From JABJGO01 sp963921245 (GTDB lineage Bacteria > Pseudomonadota > Alphaproteobacteria > Rhodospirillales > Casp-alpha2): a stretch of DNA of 64,000 nucleotides. The translations under genes were made by a program, and so were the position numbers. The stretch covers positions 1,054,001-1,118,000 of the forward strand of contig CAWUEY030000001.1 of assembly GCA_963921245.4 (NCBI GenBank). The letters are read 5' to 3'. Every line of letters begins with the position of its first letter. The stretch's first letter is position 1. This document shows, one piece after another, positions 25,460-33,643 of this stretch. The notes beneath the pieces were generated by a model. The model was given only the letters and a program-made list of their open reading frames with translations, did no database searches and was not told where the DNA came from.

Positions 25460-28400
25460 GTGCGGGTCTCCTGCCTGATTTCGTGTCTGTTGCCGAGCCG
25501 GTCCACCCGGAATTTTTTGAAGCTAAGTAAGGTGCGTGTGCCGCTGCGGATCCGGTGCCCGGAATTTTCGTGAGGAGAGACGGCAATTTTGCCGTCTGCT
25601 CTGTCCAACCCCCGAAAATAGCCGCTGATAATTTCGCCGTCTGGTTTGACGATTTCGATATAGGAAAAAGAGGTAATGGTGAAGCGAAAATCGAACCCCT
25701 CATCCATGACCGGCCATTCGCTTTCCGCTTTGTGTGGTGCAACCGCCCGGTTCGGCGGGTTCTCTTTCAACGCTTCGTCGGCGCTGTAGACGTCGGTGCG
25801 ATAGACGGGCACGAGGTAGAACTGAATGACGCCCTTTTTGTTGGGCCGGGTGAAGACATCGACCCGGACCATGGTGTCCCGATCGGCGCTGCCGCCGCGG
25901 ACCTCAACGGCCTTCTTGCTTCTTGTTTCCAGCCGCACTTTCTTGATGACATCCCCTTTCGGCGATAAGGGTTTCAACGCGGCCAGTTCTTCCTGTAGTG
26001 CGGTTTTCTCATCCGATTTGCCGGCGATGGCCTTGATGCGGTCCTTCAGCTCGGCCTGGGCTTCCAGCCATTGCCGCAGGCTTTCGACGGTCTGGTCCCG
26101 CAGTTTTTCAGGCGCGACGACAGTGCCATAGGGTTTCGGGACCGGGATTCGATCAAGGTCCGCCAGTTTCAGATCGTTCACGGATTTTCGCTCATAAAGC
26201 TTTTCCTCGCCATCCTCCACGCGGACCTGCCTGATCGACGCATCATGGGCCTTGCCGCGCAACCGCGCGCGTTCGGCGCGGGCAACGAAGACGTTCATGA
26301 CGGCATGTTCCACATCGCGGCGAAACTCGGCGCGCTCACCCCATGGGGTACGCAGATAGCGGAACTCAAATTTTTCCCCGCGTCTTTCCTGTTTCTGGGC
26401 ATGGCGCGTGGCGTACTGGAGCAGGCCCTCGGAGCAGCAGGCCGTAACAATCGCATCAAGGGCATGATGCCGGTCGTCCGGGAGGCGCTCACCGTTTTCG
26501 TCTTTCTTCAGGCTTTCTAAGCCCCACACGCCGCGCAAGGCAGCGGTAATGGCACCAGGGCGAGCAAAAACACGCCGGGTCATTTTATCCCGACCGTTGG
26601 CGTCCACACCATCGGCATAATCGGGATAACGTTTGCGCAGCAGGCCAAGGACGACGCGTAGGGCATAGCGGGTGTCGTTGAGGTTTCGTTCCCTGAACTG
26701 TTCTTCACGTTCCGCGGCATCCATCATAAGCAGATTGTTTTTCTTTCTCTTTTTTATTGCCTTGCAGGATTCCACGTCGGCGGTAAACCGGTCCCAGTCG
26801 GCGGGGTTGTCGGTATTCTTCCACTCAAAAGGTGTGCGATCTCTTTTGTTCTGGTTGGCGCCCGCAACGCAGAGCGTCTTGTTAAGAAACGAGTTGTCGG
26901 CAAATCGGCCGATGGGCAGGATGTGGTCAATCTCCGCCGCCCGGATGGCGTGGGGCGAAATACTGGCTCCCGTATAGAGACAGCGGCCATTCTGTTCTTT
27001 CCAGAGTTCGTAGCGCAGAATGTCCTCACCGGAAACGCGGGAGACCTTCAGCAGGTCCTTCAATTCCTCCTCTGACTTCCGGCGCTCTTTTGTGCGTCTT
27101 TCGAGGCCCTTTTCAATTTTGCCGCGTTCCTCCAGGCTGTGGCCGACTTCACGCGCCATTTCCACGATCACGCGATCGAACGGGCCATATTCACGCTCCA
27201 GAACGCTGGTTTGCTTCAGAATTTCACGGGCCGCCTTGGCGGCGACGGGAGAGCCGATGTCCTCCAGTTTCCATTCGCGTTGCGCCGCATGATCCCAGCC
27301 TTCTCTGGCACAGGCCTGATCGTAGCGCAAGCCCGCTTCCAGATGCGGATTAAGACGGCGCGCGGCGGCGCAGGAAATATGCCCGACACCTTTGACGAAA
27401 TCAAAGGTACCGTCTCGCGCCGCCTTGCAAAGCGCCTCAACCGCCGCCCCCGGCAGGGCGACAGCGCCAGGACCGGTCGTGTCAGGCCCGTGCACATCAG
27501 GACCGGTCGTGTCAGGACTGGGCCTGGTAAGGCCCTGAAGGCCGCTTTGGATTTCCGCCAGATCTTCGTTAAACGCAACGACAGCCATGGCCTCATCCAG
27601 CGGCTCGGCCCTCTGCAGCAGGCTTGCGGTTTTATCGGGCCCGATGGCGGCCTCGAGGATATCGACCAGGGTTTTGGTCCCGCTCGCGGCACCTTTTGAG
27701 CGGGCGAGATCATTTCCTTCGTTATCCTCCCCGACGCCGGAAAACGTCTCATCGTCGCCAAGACCGAGCGCCTTTCGGAGCCCTTTCCAGCTATAGGTTT
27801 TGGTGGAGCCATAGGGTGCGAGCGCCGCCGCCATGTCACTGGGTGTCAGCGAGCGTTGCTCCCGCCCGCGAACGATCCGCACGGTTGCAAGCTTCGATAG
27901 AAAGCGAAACCTCTCGAATGAGGGCGCGAAGGCGGAGGCGCGCTTCTCGCCGTCTACGAAAGGGCATTCGCCGACAAGCTCCAGACTCGATTGAAGCGGG
28001 CGCTGAAAGAAGGCAATGTCCTCGAACGCCTCCTGCAATGCCTCTGATGCGAGCGTATTGCCCAGCCGTCGCTGGTTCTCGAAAATAAGGCGCACCTCCG
28101 TTTCCTGATCCTGGCGCTGAATTGAGCGGGTATAATCGCCCTCGCGGTTTCGCTTGCGGTTGGCGTATTCCGGATCACGGGCGAACATTTCGCCGACAGT
28201 TCGATATTGTGCCAGTTTTTCCCTCGTCTTATCTATCGCCGCCAACATTTTACTGTCGTCGTCGGCTTTGTTTACACTCTGCTCGCCCTTCCTATTTGAT
28301 TTGAACCCGCGATGTTTGGCGATATGGTAAAGGGCGAGCGCCAGCTCACGAGCGCCCAGTGCCCGGTCCAGCCCCTGCAGACGAAGTTCCCACGGATCGG

Positions 28401-28695
28401 TGCCGCCACCGGCAAGGGCGTCACGCTTGTTGCTTTGAAGAAGACCGTGCTGATGGAACAGCGCGCGGATTTGGGCCATACGCTGCCGGCGGCGTTTCAG
28501 GACGCGCCGCTGGCCACGATGGGTGCGGCGTTCTGCATTTTTCAGAACAGGTGAGCCTGTACTGCTCTGCCCTTCAGGCGAATTGAACATCCAGGTACCG
28601 CACGCAATAATCGCTCCGTCCTGTTTTTCAATGTCATGCTCAACAACCGCCCAGCCGACACTTGCAATACCTCCGTCAAGACCCAGTATACGCAC
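25435..28695 (-). CDS. cas9: Type II-C CRISPR nuclease Cas9
   Basis: A compact 1,086-residue Cas9. RuvC-I is RILGLDGGIASVGWAVV (Asp near residue 7), followed by an Arg-rich bridge helix (RTHRGQRRVLKRRRQR). RuvC-II is VIVEMARE (Glu near 510). HNH is AAEIDHILPIGRFADNSF with NQNK (His near 590). RuvC-III is RHHALDAIVTACC (near 743), followed by the C-terminal wedge and PAM-interacting region. All catalytic residues are present, so the enzyme should cut both strands. I chose GTG at 28695 because GGGGG lies seven nt upstream and RuvC-I begins there; an ATG 24 codons earlier adds a non-homologous leader. A 10-residue repeat lies in the REC lobe near residues 393-410. The PAM cannot be told from sequence. 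Confidence 0.97.
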   Translation of the reverse strand: MRILGLDGGIASVGWAVVEHDIEKQDGAIIACGTWMFNSPEGQSSTGSPVLKNAERRTHRGQRRVLKRRRQRMAQIRALFHQHGLLQSNKRDALAGGGTDPWELRLQGLDRALGARELALALYHIAKHRGFKSNRKGEQSVNKADDDSKMLAAIDKTREKLAQYRTVGEMFARDPEYANRKRNREGDYTRSIQRQDQETEVRLIFENQRRLGNTLASEALQEAFEDIAFFQRPLQSSLELVGECPFVDGEKRASAFAPSFERFRFLSKLATVRIVRGREQRSLTPSDMAAALAPYGSTKTYSWKGLRKALGLGDDETFSGVGEDNEGNDLARSKGAASGTKTLVDILEAAIGPDKTASLLQRAEPLDEAMAVVAFNEDLAEIQSGLQGLTRPSPDTTGPDVHGPDTTGPGAVALPGAAVEALCKAARDGTFDFVKGVGHISCAAARRLNPHLEAGLRYDQACAREGWDHAAQREWKLEDIGSPVAAKAAREILKQTSVLEREYGPFDRVIVEMAREVGHSLEERGKIEKGLERRTKERRKSEEELKDLLKVSRVSGEDILRYELWKEQNGRCLYTGASISPHAIRAAEIDHILPIGRFADNSFLNKTLCVAGANQNKRDRTPFEWKNTDNPADWDRFTADVESCKAIKKRKKNNLLMMDAAEREEQFRERNLNDTRYALRVVLGLLRKRYPDYADGVDANGRDKMTRRVFARPGAITAALRGVWGLESLKKDENGERLPDDRHHALDAIVTACCSEGLLQYATRHAQKQERRGEKFEFRYLRTPWGERAEFRRDVEHAVMNVFVARAERARLRGKAHDASIRQVRVEDGEEKLYERKSVNDLKLADLDRIPVPKPYGTVVAPEKLRDQTVESLRQWLEAQAELKDRIKAIAGKSDEKTALQEELAALKPLSPKGDVIKKVRLETRSKKAVEVRGGSADRDTMVRVDVFTRPNKKGVIQFYLVPVYRTDVYSADEALKENPPNRAVAPHKAESEWPVMDEGFDFRFTITSFSYIEIVKPDGEIISGYFRGLDRADGKIAVSPHENSGHRIRSGTRTLLSFKKFRVDRLGNRHEIRQETRTWRGKACT
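27468..27516 (-). repeat. 30-bp tandem duplication inside cas9
   Basis: CAGGACCGGTCGTGTCAGG occurs at 27468-27486 and 27498-27516, 30 bp apart. It encodes two PDTTGP-like units ten residues apart, rich in Pro, Gly and Asp. It adds a flexible linker in the REC lobe without changing the frame. Confidence 0.8.
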
Positions 28696-28747
28696 AACCA
28701 ATCCCCCTCTAATCCCCCATATAAAGAAAGAGCGCGAGCATATTCGC

Positions 28748-28780
28748 TTGACGGGATTTGGCAACATGTGTTTTTATGAT
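28748..28780 (+). promoter_or_regulatory. Candidate tracrRNA promoter
   Basis: TTGACG (28748-28753) and TATGAT (28775-28780) stand just before the anti-repeat. Spacing is 21 nt, longer than the usual 17, so one element may be misjudged. Initiation about 7 nt after TATGAT would start the RNA at the anti-repeat. Confidence 0.45.
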
Positions 28781-28784
28781 CCTC

Positions 28785-28880
28785 GGGAAATCGGTAGGAA
28801 AACCACGGTAAGTAGAATTTTTTCTATCGAAGGTTCACACCCGGGATGAAGCTTGTTCTTTGTCCCGGGTGTTCCTTTTG
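28785..28880 (+). ncRNA. tracrRNA of the type II-C system
   Basis: The anti-repeat at 28785-28809 (starts GGGAAATCGGTAGG, ends ACCACGGT) is complementary to the first 25 nt of the CRISPR repeat at 23 of 25 positions; one difference is an A-C mismatch and the last is a G-U pair. A small stem TAGAA/TTCTA (28813-28826) follows. A strong terminator hairpin ends it: ACACCCGGGA (28837-28846) with TCCCGGGTGT (28863-28872), then TCCTTTT. The size would be about 95 nt. It is divergent from cas9 and on the same strand as the crRNAs. Its role is to pair with pre-crRNA for Cas9 loading and, where RNase III is used, processing. Confidence 0.9.
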
Positions 28881-28942
28881 GCGGTTCTAGTCAATAAGAC
28901 ACTCATAAAACACGCTCATATTTGGACAGGAACGCGTTTCAG

Positions 28943-29488
28943 ATGATCCGGTTGTTTGCCGCTCTCGCTCTGCCTGTTGATGTCCGCGCCCAGTTGTCGG
29001 CCCGACAATCCGGCCTGGCCGGTGCGCGCTGGATCGATTCCGCTGCCCTTCATATGACGCTCCGGTTTATTGGCGAGGTCTCGGAACCCGATGCCCAGGA
29101 TATCAGCCTGGCGCTCGTCGCTATTCAGGCCCCGGCCTTTGAACTGGGCTTCAGTGGCATGGGGTACTTTGAGCGCCGTGGGTCCGTGCATTCGGTCTGG
29201 GCAAAACCGACACGGTCCGATGCGCTGAAGCACCTGCGCTCAAAAGTCGAGAGCGCCGTGGTGCGCTGTGGCCTGGAACCGGAGACCCGGAAATTCAAAC
29301 CTCATGTGACGCTGGCCCGCCTGAAGGACACGCCGGAAGCGCTCGTCGGTCCCTGGTTGGAACAGGCCGGTGCGGCGGTCATCCCGCCCTTCACGGTTGA
29401 CAGCTTTACTCTGTTCCAGAGCCGTCTCGGCCATGGTGGTGCCCGCTATATACCCATCAACGAATACCCGCTGTTCCAACCCCTGTAG
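28943..29488 (+). CDS. thpR: RNA 2',3'-cyclic phosphodiesterase (2'-5' RNA ligase family)
   Basis: 181 residues with the two HxTx signatures of the 2H phosphoesterase fold, HMTLRFIG and HVTLARL. ThpR hydrolyses 2',3'-cyclic phosphate ends of RNA. The start is ATG at 28943 (MIRLFAALAL) with AGGAA upstream. An in-frame TTG seven codons earlier is less likely. It lies directly after the tracrRNA terminator. That closeness to the CRISPR locus is probably incidental. Confidence 0.9.
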   Translation: MIRLFAALALPVDVRAQLSARQSGLAGARWIDSAALHMTLRFIGEVSEPDAQDISLALVAIQAPAFELGFSGMGYFERRGSVHSVWAKPTRSDALKHLRSKVESAVVRCGLEPETRKFKPHVTLARLKDTPEALVGPWLEQAGAAVIPPFTVDSFTLFQSRLGHGGARYIPINEYPLFQPL

Positions 29489-29561
29489 GTCTGGCAGGAT
29501 CATGACCGCGCGCACGGCGTTGAAAACGCCGCCGAGAGCCGCGGCGCGGCTGGGTTAAAAT

Positions 29562-29609
29562 CATCCGCCAGAGCATCAGCAAGAGCATCCGCCAGAGCAC
29601 CAGCCAGAG
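29562..29609. repeat. 12-nt tandem repeat, four copies, downstream of the HAD gene
   Basis: Units CATCCGCCAGAG, CATCAGCAAGAG, CATCCGCCAGAG and CACCAGCCAGAG run head to tail. On the minus strand they fall in a 47-codon frame (29500-29643) whose ATG overlaps the HAD gene's end. It would give an Ala/Leu/Asp-rich peptide (GALADALADALADD). I do not call that frame a gene. Confidence 0.75.
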
Positions 29610-29635
29610 CAGCAGGCGAAATATCAGGCATGGCA

Positions 29636-30301
29636 TCAGGCATGGAGCGTCTCCAGCAGGGCGGGCAGGTCCTGCATATGATCAAGAATATGGTGCGCGC
29701 CCGATGAGCGCAGGGCGGCACCGTGGCCGTCAGTGATGTGGGCGGCGCCGGTAAACCCGATCACGGTCATACCAGCGGCGGCACCAGCCTGCACACCGGC
29801 GGGGCTATCCTCGATAACCACGGCACCCGTCGGGTCCATGTTCATGTGCTTGGCGGCATACAGGAACAGGTCCGGTGCAGGCTTGCCGTGAACCACCTGA
29901 TCGGCGGAAAACAGCTTGCCTCCGAAGTGCTCGATGAGGCCGGTTTTGGTGAGCGCGCCGGTGATCTTTTCGAGGCTGCCCGATGAGGCCACGCAGACCG
30001 GCAGGGTGATCGCGTCGAGGGCCGCTCGGATGCCTGGCACGGGATCGAGGCTCTCCGCTAGGACCACCAGTGTTTCGTCCCGCAGCTTCCCAACAAAATT
30101 GTCGGGTAGGACGACACCGTCTTCGTCCGCGATTTTGGTTTTACAGCTCGACAGGGACAGACCGACAAACCGCCGGGTACAGTCCTCGGGCGAGATGTCC
30201 AGTCCGTGGCGTTTCAGGTAGTCGGAAAACACCTGGTTGGCGATGACTTCCGAATCCACCAATACCCCGTCACAGTCAAAGATGACCAGTTCAACACTCA
30301 C
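29636..30301 (-). CDS. HAD-superfamily phosphatase, beta-phosphoglucomutase-like
   Basis: 221 residues with all four HAD motifs: FDCDGVLVDSE (nucleophile and acid/base Asp), CVASSGS (motif II), HGKPAPDLF (Lys, motif III) and VVIEDSPAGVQAG (motif IV). A helical cap is inserted after motif I. It likely dephosphorylates a small sugar phosphate such as 2-deoxyglucose-6-P or 6-phosphogluconate-like compounds. Its ATG overlaps the stop of the tyrosine phosphatase gene, so the pair forms one operon. Confidence 0.85.
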   Translation of the reverse strand: MSVELVIFDCDGVLVDSEVIANQVFSDYLKRHGLDISPEDCTRRFVGLSLSSCKTKIADEDGVVLPDNFVGKLRDETLVVLAESLDPVPGIRAALDAITLPVCVASSGSLEKITGALTKTGLIEHFGGKLFSADQVVHGKPAPDLFLYAAKHMNMDPTGAVVIEDSPAGVQAGAAAGMTVIGFTGAAHITDGHGAALRSSGAHHILDHMQDLPALLETLHA

Positions 30302-30774
30302 AAATGTTTCTCCCGAATATGGGCGAGCAGGCCACGACTGGCATCCTCGATTAGGTCGAGGGCCCGCTCGAACCCCTCGGGCCCGCCGTAATAGGGATCG
30401 GGAATCTCGTTGCCCGCGGCCTGGTTTTCCGCAAATGACAGGAACAGGTGCACGCGGTGCGCCTGACCGCCCGCGCTGATGGCCGAGAGGTCGTTGACGT
30501 TCCGCCGGTCCATGGCGAGGATGTAGTCGAATGTCCTGAAATCACGGGCCTGGACTTGCCGGGCGCGCAGGTCGCTGATGTCGATGCCGCGTTTGCGGGC
30601 GGCGGCCTGGCCCCGTTCGTCGGGCGGGTTGCCGATGTGCCAGGTGCCGGTGCCTGCGGAATCGGTGGTGATCTGATCGCTCAGGCCCGCCCGCGCCACC
30701 AGCTCGCGAAACACGCCCTCGGCGGCGGGCGAGCGACAGATATTGCCGAGGCAGACAAAAAGAACCTGGATCAT
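30298..30774 (-). CDS. Low-molecular-weight protein-tyrosine phosphatase
   Basis: 158 residues. The P-loop VCLGNICRSP with nucleophilic Cys lies at the N-terminus and the general-acid loop is IPDPYYGG. The start is ATG at 30774 (MIQVLFVCLG) with AAGGAGG upstream. Such enzymes dephosphorylate tyrosine kinases of exopolysaccharide export or small molecules. No tyrosine kinase is nearby. Overlaps the HAD gene by 4 nt and is divergent from the sirtuin gene, with 46 nt between starts. Confidence 0.9.
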   Translation of the reverse strand: MIQVLFVCLGNICRSPAAEGVFRELVARAGLSDQITTDSAGTGTWHIGNPPDERGQAAARKRGIDISDLRARQVQARDFRTFDYILAMDRRNVNDLSAISAGGQAHRVHLFLSFAENQAAGNEIPDPYYGGPEGFERALDLIEDASRGLLAHIREKHL

Positions 30775-30820
30775 GGGCTTCCTCCTTGGCGTGGGGCCGT
30801 TCATGGGCGATAGTCGGACC

Positions 30821-31546
30821 ATGATCACTGTTTCTCCCGATCAGACAATCGTGATTTTAACGGGCGCAGGACTCTCAAAGGAATCGGGCCTCTCCACCTT
30901 TCGTGACACGGACGGTATCTGGGCCACCGTGCGAATCGAGGATGTCGCCACACCCGACGCGTTTCTCCGTGATCCGGACCGGGTGCATGCGTTCTATAAC
31001 CGGCGGCGCAGGCTGATGGCGGAAAAAACCGTGGCCCCCAATGCCGCGCATCTTGCGCTGGCCAGGCTGGAGCAACACTGGCCGGGGGGTGTTCTGGTGG
31101 TAACCCAGAACGTCGACAACCTGCATGAAGAGGCGGGTACGCAAAACCTTTTGCACATGCATGGCCGTCACCGCGAGGTTCGCTGTAACGCGTGTGGCCA
31201 TACCATGGCGTGGCAGGGTGACCTGTCCACTGCCGAGGTTTGTCCGGCGTGCGGTGAGAAGGGGGGCCTGCGTCCCAACGTGGTCTGGTTCGGCGAGATG
31301 CCGCTGCACATGGACGACATCCAACACGCACTTGTGGGCTGTGGTTTGTTTGTTTCCATCGGTACCTCCGGTCGTGTCTATCCCGCCGCCGGGTTTGTTG
31401 GGCTGGTGCGCGCGGTGGGCACGGCCCACACCCTGGAGCTGAACCTGGAGCGCTCGCAAAAATCGTCGCGCTTTCATGAAACCCGGCAAGGTCCCGCGAC
31501 GGAGCTGGTTCCGGCGTGGGTGGCGGAAATGCTGGGCGGACATTGA
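30821..31546 (+). CDS. cobB: NAD-dependent protein deacylase, SIR2 family
   Basis: 241 residues. The NAD site includes ILTGAGLSKESGLSTFRD and TQNVDNLHEEAG, the catalytic His is in HMHGRH, and the zinc knuckle is CNAC/CPAC. FYNRRRR keeps the Tyr and Arg that recognise acidic acyl groups in class III sirtuins, so desuccinylase as well as deacetylase activity is likely. ATG at 30821 is the best start; an ATG at 30803 is possible. Its upstream region is shared with the divergent phosphatase operon. Confidence 0.9.
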   Translation: MITVSPDQTIVILTGAGLSKESGLSTFRDTDGIWATVRIEDVATPDAFLRDPDRVHAFYNRRRRLMAEKTVAPNAAHLALARLEQHWPGGVLVVTQNVDNLHEEAGTQNLLHMHGRHREVRCNACGHTMAWQGDLSTAEVCPACGEKGGLRPNVVWFGEMPLHMDDIQHALVGCGLFVSIGTSGRVYPAAGFVGLVRAVGTAHTLELNLERSQKSSRFHETRQGPATELVPAWVAEMLGGH

Positions 31547-31978
31547 CGACATCCTGCCGCCGCTGGCACTCTATTGTTAGCGGCTCACTCGCTGCCCGAC
31601 TGTTACCGGCTCGCTTGCGACCCGCGCCTGAAGAGCTTTCACGGGGTGAAAAACGCGTGAGGTTCCGTCGGGCGGGGCCCGCAAACCGAGGGTTGCCGAG
31701 CAAACCCGGAATGTGGTGCGGACGCACTTGTCCCTGTCACTGAACCCTATCGTAGGGCAAAATAACGTACCTGTCAAGGACAATATTCAAAAAAAGTGAA
31801 AAAAAACTTTCCCCCTCGACGTCCTCCCATCCGTGGGGTGGGTTAACCGTCATCCAGGGCCGTTATCCGGGTTAGCCCCTTGATATTTTGTACGAACCAG
31901 CACAGTACAGCCGGTGATCGCCACAGCTCACGACCAAAAGATACGCCCACGGGGCACGGCGATAGGACCGCACCGCGC
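31547..31978. other. Intergenic region between convergent cobB and cytochrome c genes
   Basis: 432 nt with no credible gene. It contains A-rich stretches (around 31786-31810) but no clear stem-loop terminator or repeat that I can support. Confidence 0.5.
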
Positions 31979-32350
31979 TCATTCATTGACGGATCGGATG
32001 TATTCAAGGGCATCGTTGATGTCCTTTTTTGAAAGCACGCCCCGGAACGCCGGCATCTGACCCTGTTGTCCGTTGTCGCCGGTATAAACAGACCAGATAA
32101 GCTCCTGCTTTAATCCCAGAGGGTTTGCGAGTTCCTCGACGATGCTGTCGGCGGGGACTTGAAGACTGGCGCCGCGCGGGCCACCATGGCCGTTGACGCC
32201 GTGGCAGTCGATACAATAGGTGGTGTACTGCACCTTGCCATTGGCGAGGTCAGCCGGTCCATAGGCGTGGTGGTCATAGGCCTTCACGCCCACAAATACC
32301 AGGGGAATTGCGGCGATCAGCATGGCCCTTTGGAACAGCAGCTTTTTCAC
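31979..32350 (-). CDS. Monohaem cytochrome c
   Basis: About 123 residues. An N-terminal hydrophobic segment (AMLIAAIPLVFVGV) serves as signal or anchor, the haem site is CIDCHG, and the likely Met ligand is in GQMPAFRG. It probably shuttles electrons in the periplasm. The start is GTG at 32350, one base after the stop of the upstream membrane-protein gene, so the two are translationally coupled. Longer in-frame openings lie inside that upstream gene. Confidence 0.85.
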   Translation of the reverse strand: MKKLLFQRAMLIAAIPLVFVGVKAYDHHAYGPADLANGKVQYTTYCIDCHGVNGHGGPRGASLQVPADSIVEELANPLGLKQELIWSVYTGDNGQQGQMPAFRGVLSKKDINDALEYIRSVNE

Positions 32351-32351
32351 G

Positions 32352-32858
32352 TCAACTGCCCCTGGTTGGAGAATAGCGGGGGAAGCCCAGGAAAAGTGGC
32401 TCGATAATATCGTAGACATCCATGTTGTGATGGTCTGCCAGCTCCTGGATCGATTGGGTCGGGCCCGCTACCGTCAACCCCATATCGCGCAGCGCCTGTT
32501 GAAGGCTATCAATATCCTTGCTCAACAACGGTGTCAGGGCGGCAAGCTCGGCATGAATAATCTGTTGAAAGGCTTCTTCGGCGGCGTAAAGGTCGTTCCG
32601 TGATTGCACGTACAGAATGCTGCCGAGCACAAGGCCACCTAGTATGAAGGCAACCGTGCTTTCCCTGAAATATCGGGTGAAGTTCTTCTGATGAACGGTG
32701 ATGTGCATCAGGGCGGCAACCACGAACGCAATGCTGGTCCATTCATGGGTGGCCCTGATCCCGCCTGTTCCCAATTCGAAGAAAATCAATAGCCCGCTGC
32801 TCGACATGACGAGAAACAGACCGATGGTCAGCGAGGTTGCGGGCTTTCTTTTGATCAT
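32352..32858 (-). CDS. DUF4405-like membrane protein paired with a cytochrome c
   Basis: 168 residues with three hydrophobic helices in the first 90, including HEWTSIAFVVAALMHITVHQ, whose His residues suggest haem b binding as in DUF4405 and cytochrome b561-like proteins. The C-terminal part is soluble (ELADHHNMDVYDIIEPLFLG). It is coupled to the cytochrome c gene, so together they may form a small quinol- or haem-linked redox module. The annotation is by resemblance and the function is unknown. Confidence 0.6.
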   Translation of the reverse strand: MIKRKPATSLTIGLFLVMSSSGLLIFFELGTGGIRATHEWTSIAFVVAALMHITVHQKNFTRYFRESTVAFILGGLVLGSILYVQSRNDLYAAEEAFQQIIHAELAALTPLLSKDIDSLQQALRDMGLTVAGPTQSIQELADHHNMDVYDIIEPLFLGFPRYSPTRGS

Positions 32859-32978
32859 GGCATTCTATCCCATACGTTGTTTCATTTCGGGGCTTTATTT
32901 CGCGCACCCTCTTTACAGAAAATCCCGCGGGCGGGCTATGGGACAAAGGCCCGATTGCACGGCGGGTTTATAGGGCAT

Positions 32979-33581
32979 ATGTTCGATAAGGCCCGGGGTT
33001 CGTCGGCGAGGAGGGCCAGTTTGGAGAGAAACGACAGAATTGGAGAGCCGGGGCACCTGCCGGTCAGGCAGTGGCTGTTCGCCGTCTTCGTCATTCTTGT
33101 GTTTGCCACGAGCGCCCATGAAATCGTAACCGAGTTCGGCGCGGGCGGTGAGTCGTTGCTCGACATGTGGGACGACGTGCTCTGGCTGATCATCAGCGCG
33201 GGGTGCGTTTTGTATTATCTGTACGAGCGGAAAATGAGGGCCCGGGAAATCGAAGACCTTCGCGGGCGGCTGAACAGGGCGCGGGGGAAACTGGCGGCGA
33301 TCGATGATCACTCGAAAGAAATTGCCAATCAGTACCGCAGTGTTATGCAGAAGCAGTTCGAGGCCTGGAAGCTTTCCGCAAGTGAGCAGGATGTCGTTAT
33401 CTGTATGCTGAAAGGCCTGACATTTCGTGAAATCGCCGGGCTCCGCGACACCCGGGAAAAGACGGTTCGACAACAGGCTTCGGCGGTATATCGGAAGGCT
33501 GGTGTTTCAAGCCGGAGCGAACTGACGGCATGGTTCTTTGAAGACATGCTGGATCCGCCAAGGCTCGATACGCCGCCCTGA
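32979..33581 (+). CDS. Membrane-anchored LuxR-type transcriptional regulator
   Basis: 200 residues. Two hydrophobic helices (WLFAVFVILVFATSA and VLWLIISAGCVLYYLY) are followed by a charged coiled coil (about residues 83-115) and a C-terminal helix-turn-helix of the LuxR/GerE fold, LSASEQDVVICMLKG with REIAGLRDTREKTVRQQA. There is no receiver domain. The ATG at 32979 has AGGG just upstream. It is divergent from the DUF4405/cytochrome c pair, so it may sense a membrane or redox state and control them. Conversion to cytoplasmic signalling through the coiled coil is inferred. Confidence 0.75.
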   Translation: MFDKARGSSARRASLERNDRIGEPGHLPVRQWLFAVFVILVFATSAHEIVTEFGAGGESLLDMWDDVLWLIISAGCVLYYLYERKMRAREIEDLRGRLNRARGKLAAIDDHSKEIANQYRSVMQKQFEAWKLSASEQDVVICMLKGLTFREIAGLRDTREKTVRQQASAVYRKAGVSSRSELTAWFFEDMLDPPRLDTPP

Positions 33582-33643
33582 GACGCACCGCGCGGCTGCG
33601 CATCGCGAGTTTCCTGTTTTCAACCGCCTGAACCCTGTTTACT

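Noticed and set aside
28696..28767. 24-residue leader of Cas9 from an ATG at 28767
   Set aside because: Not Cas9-like, and a strong GGGGG site precedes the GTG at RuvC-I; the region also carries the tracrRNA promoter.
28922..28942. Start of thpR at TTG 28922
   Set aside because: The fold begins at MIRLFAAL and the ATG at 28943 has a ribosome site.
28785..29488. Functional link of ThpR to CRISPR RNA processing
   Set aside because: Only closeness supports it; thpR is a common housekeeping gene and points away from the locus.
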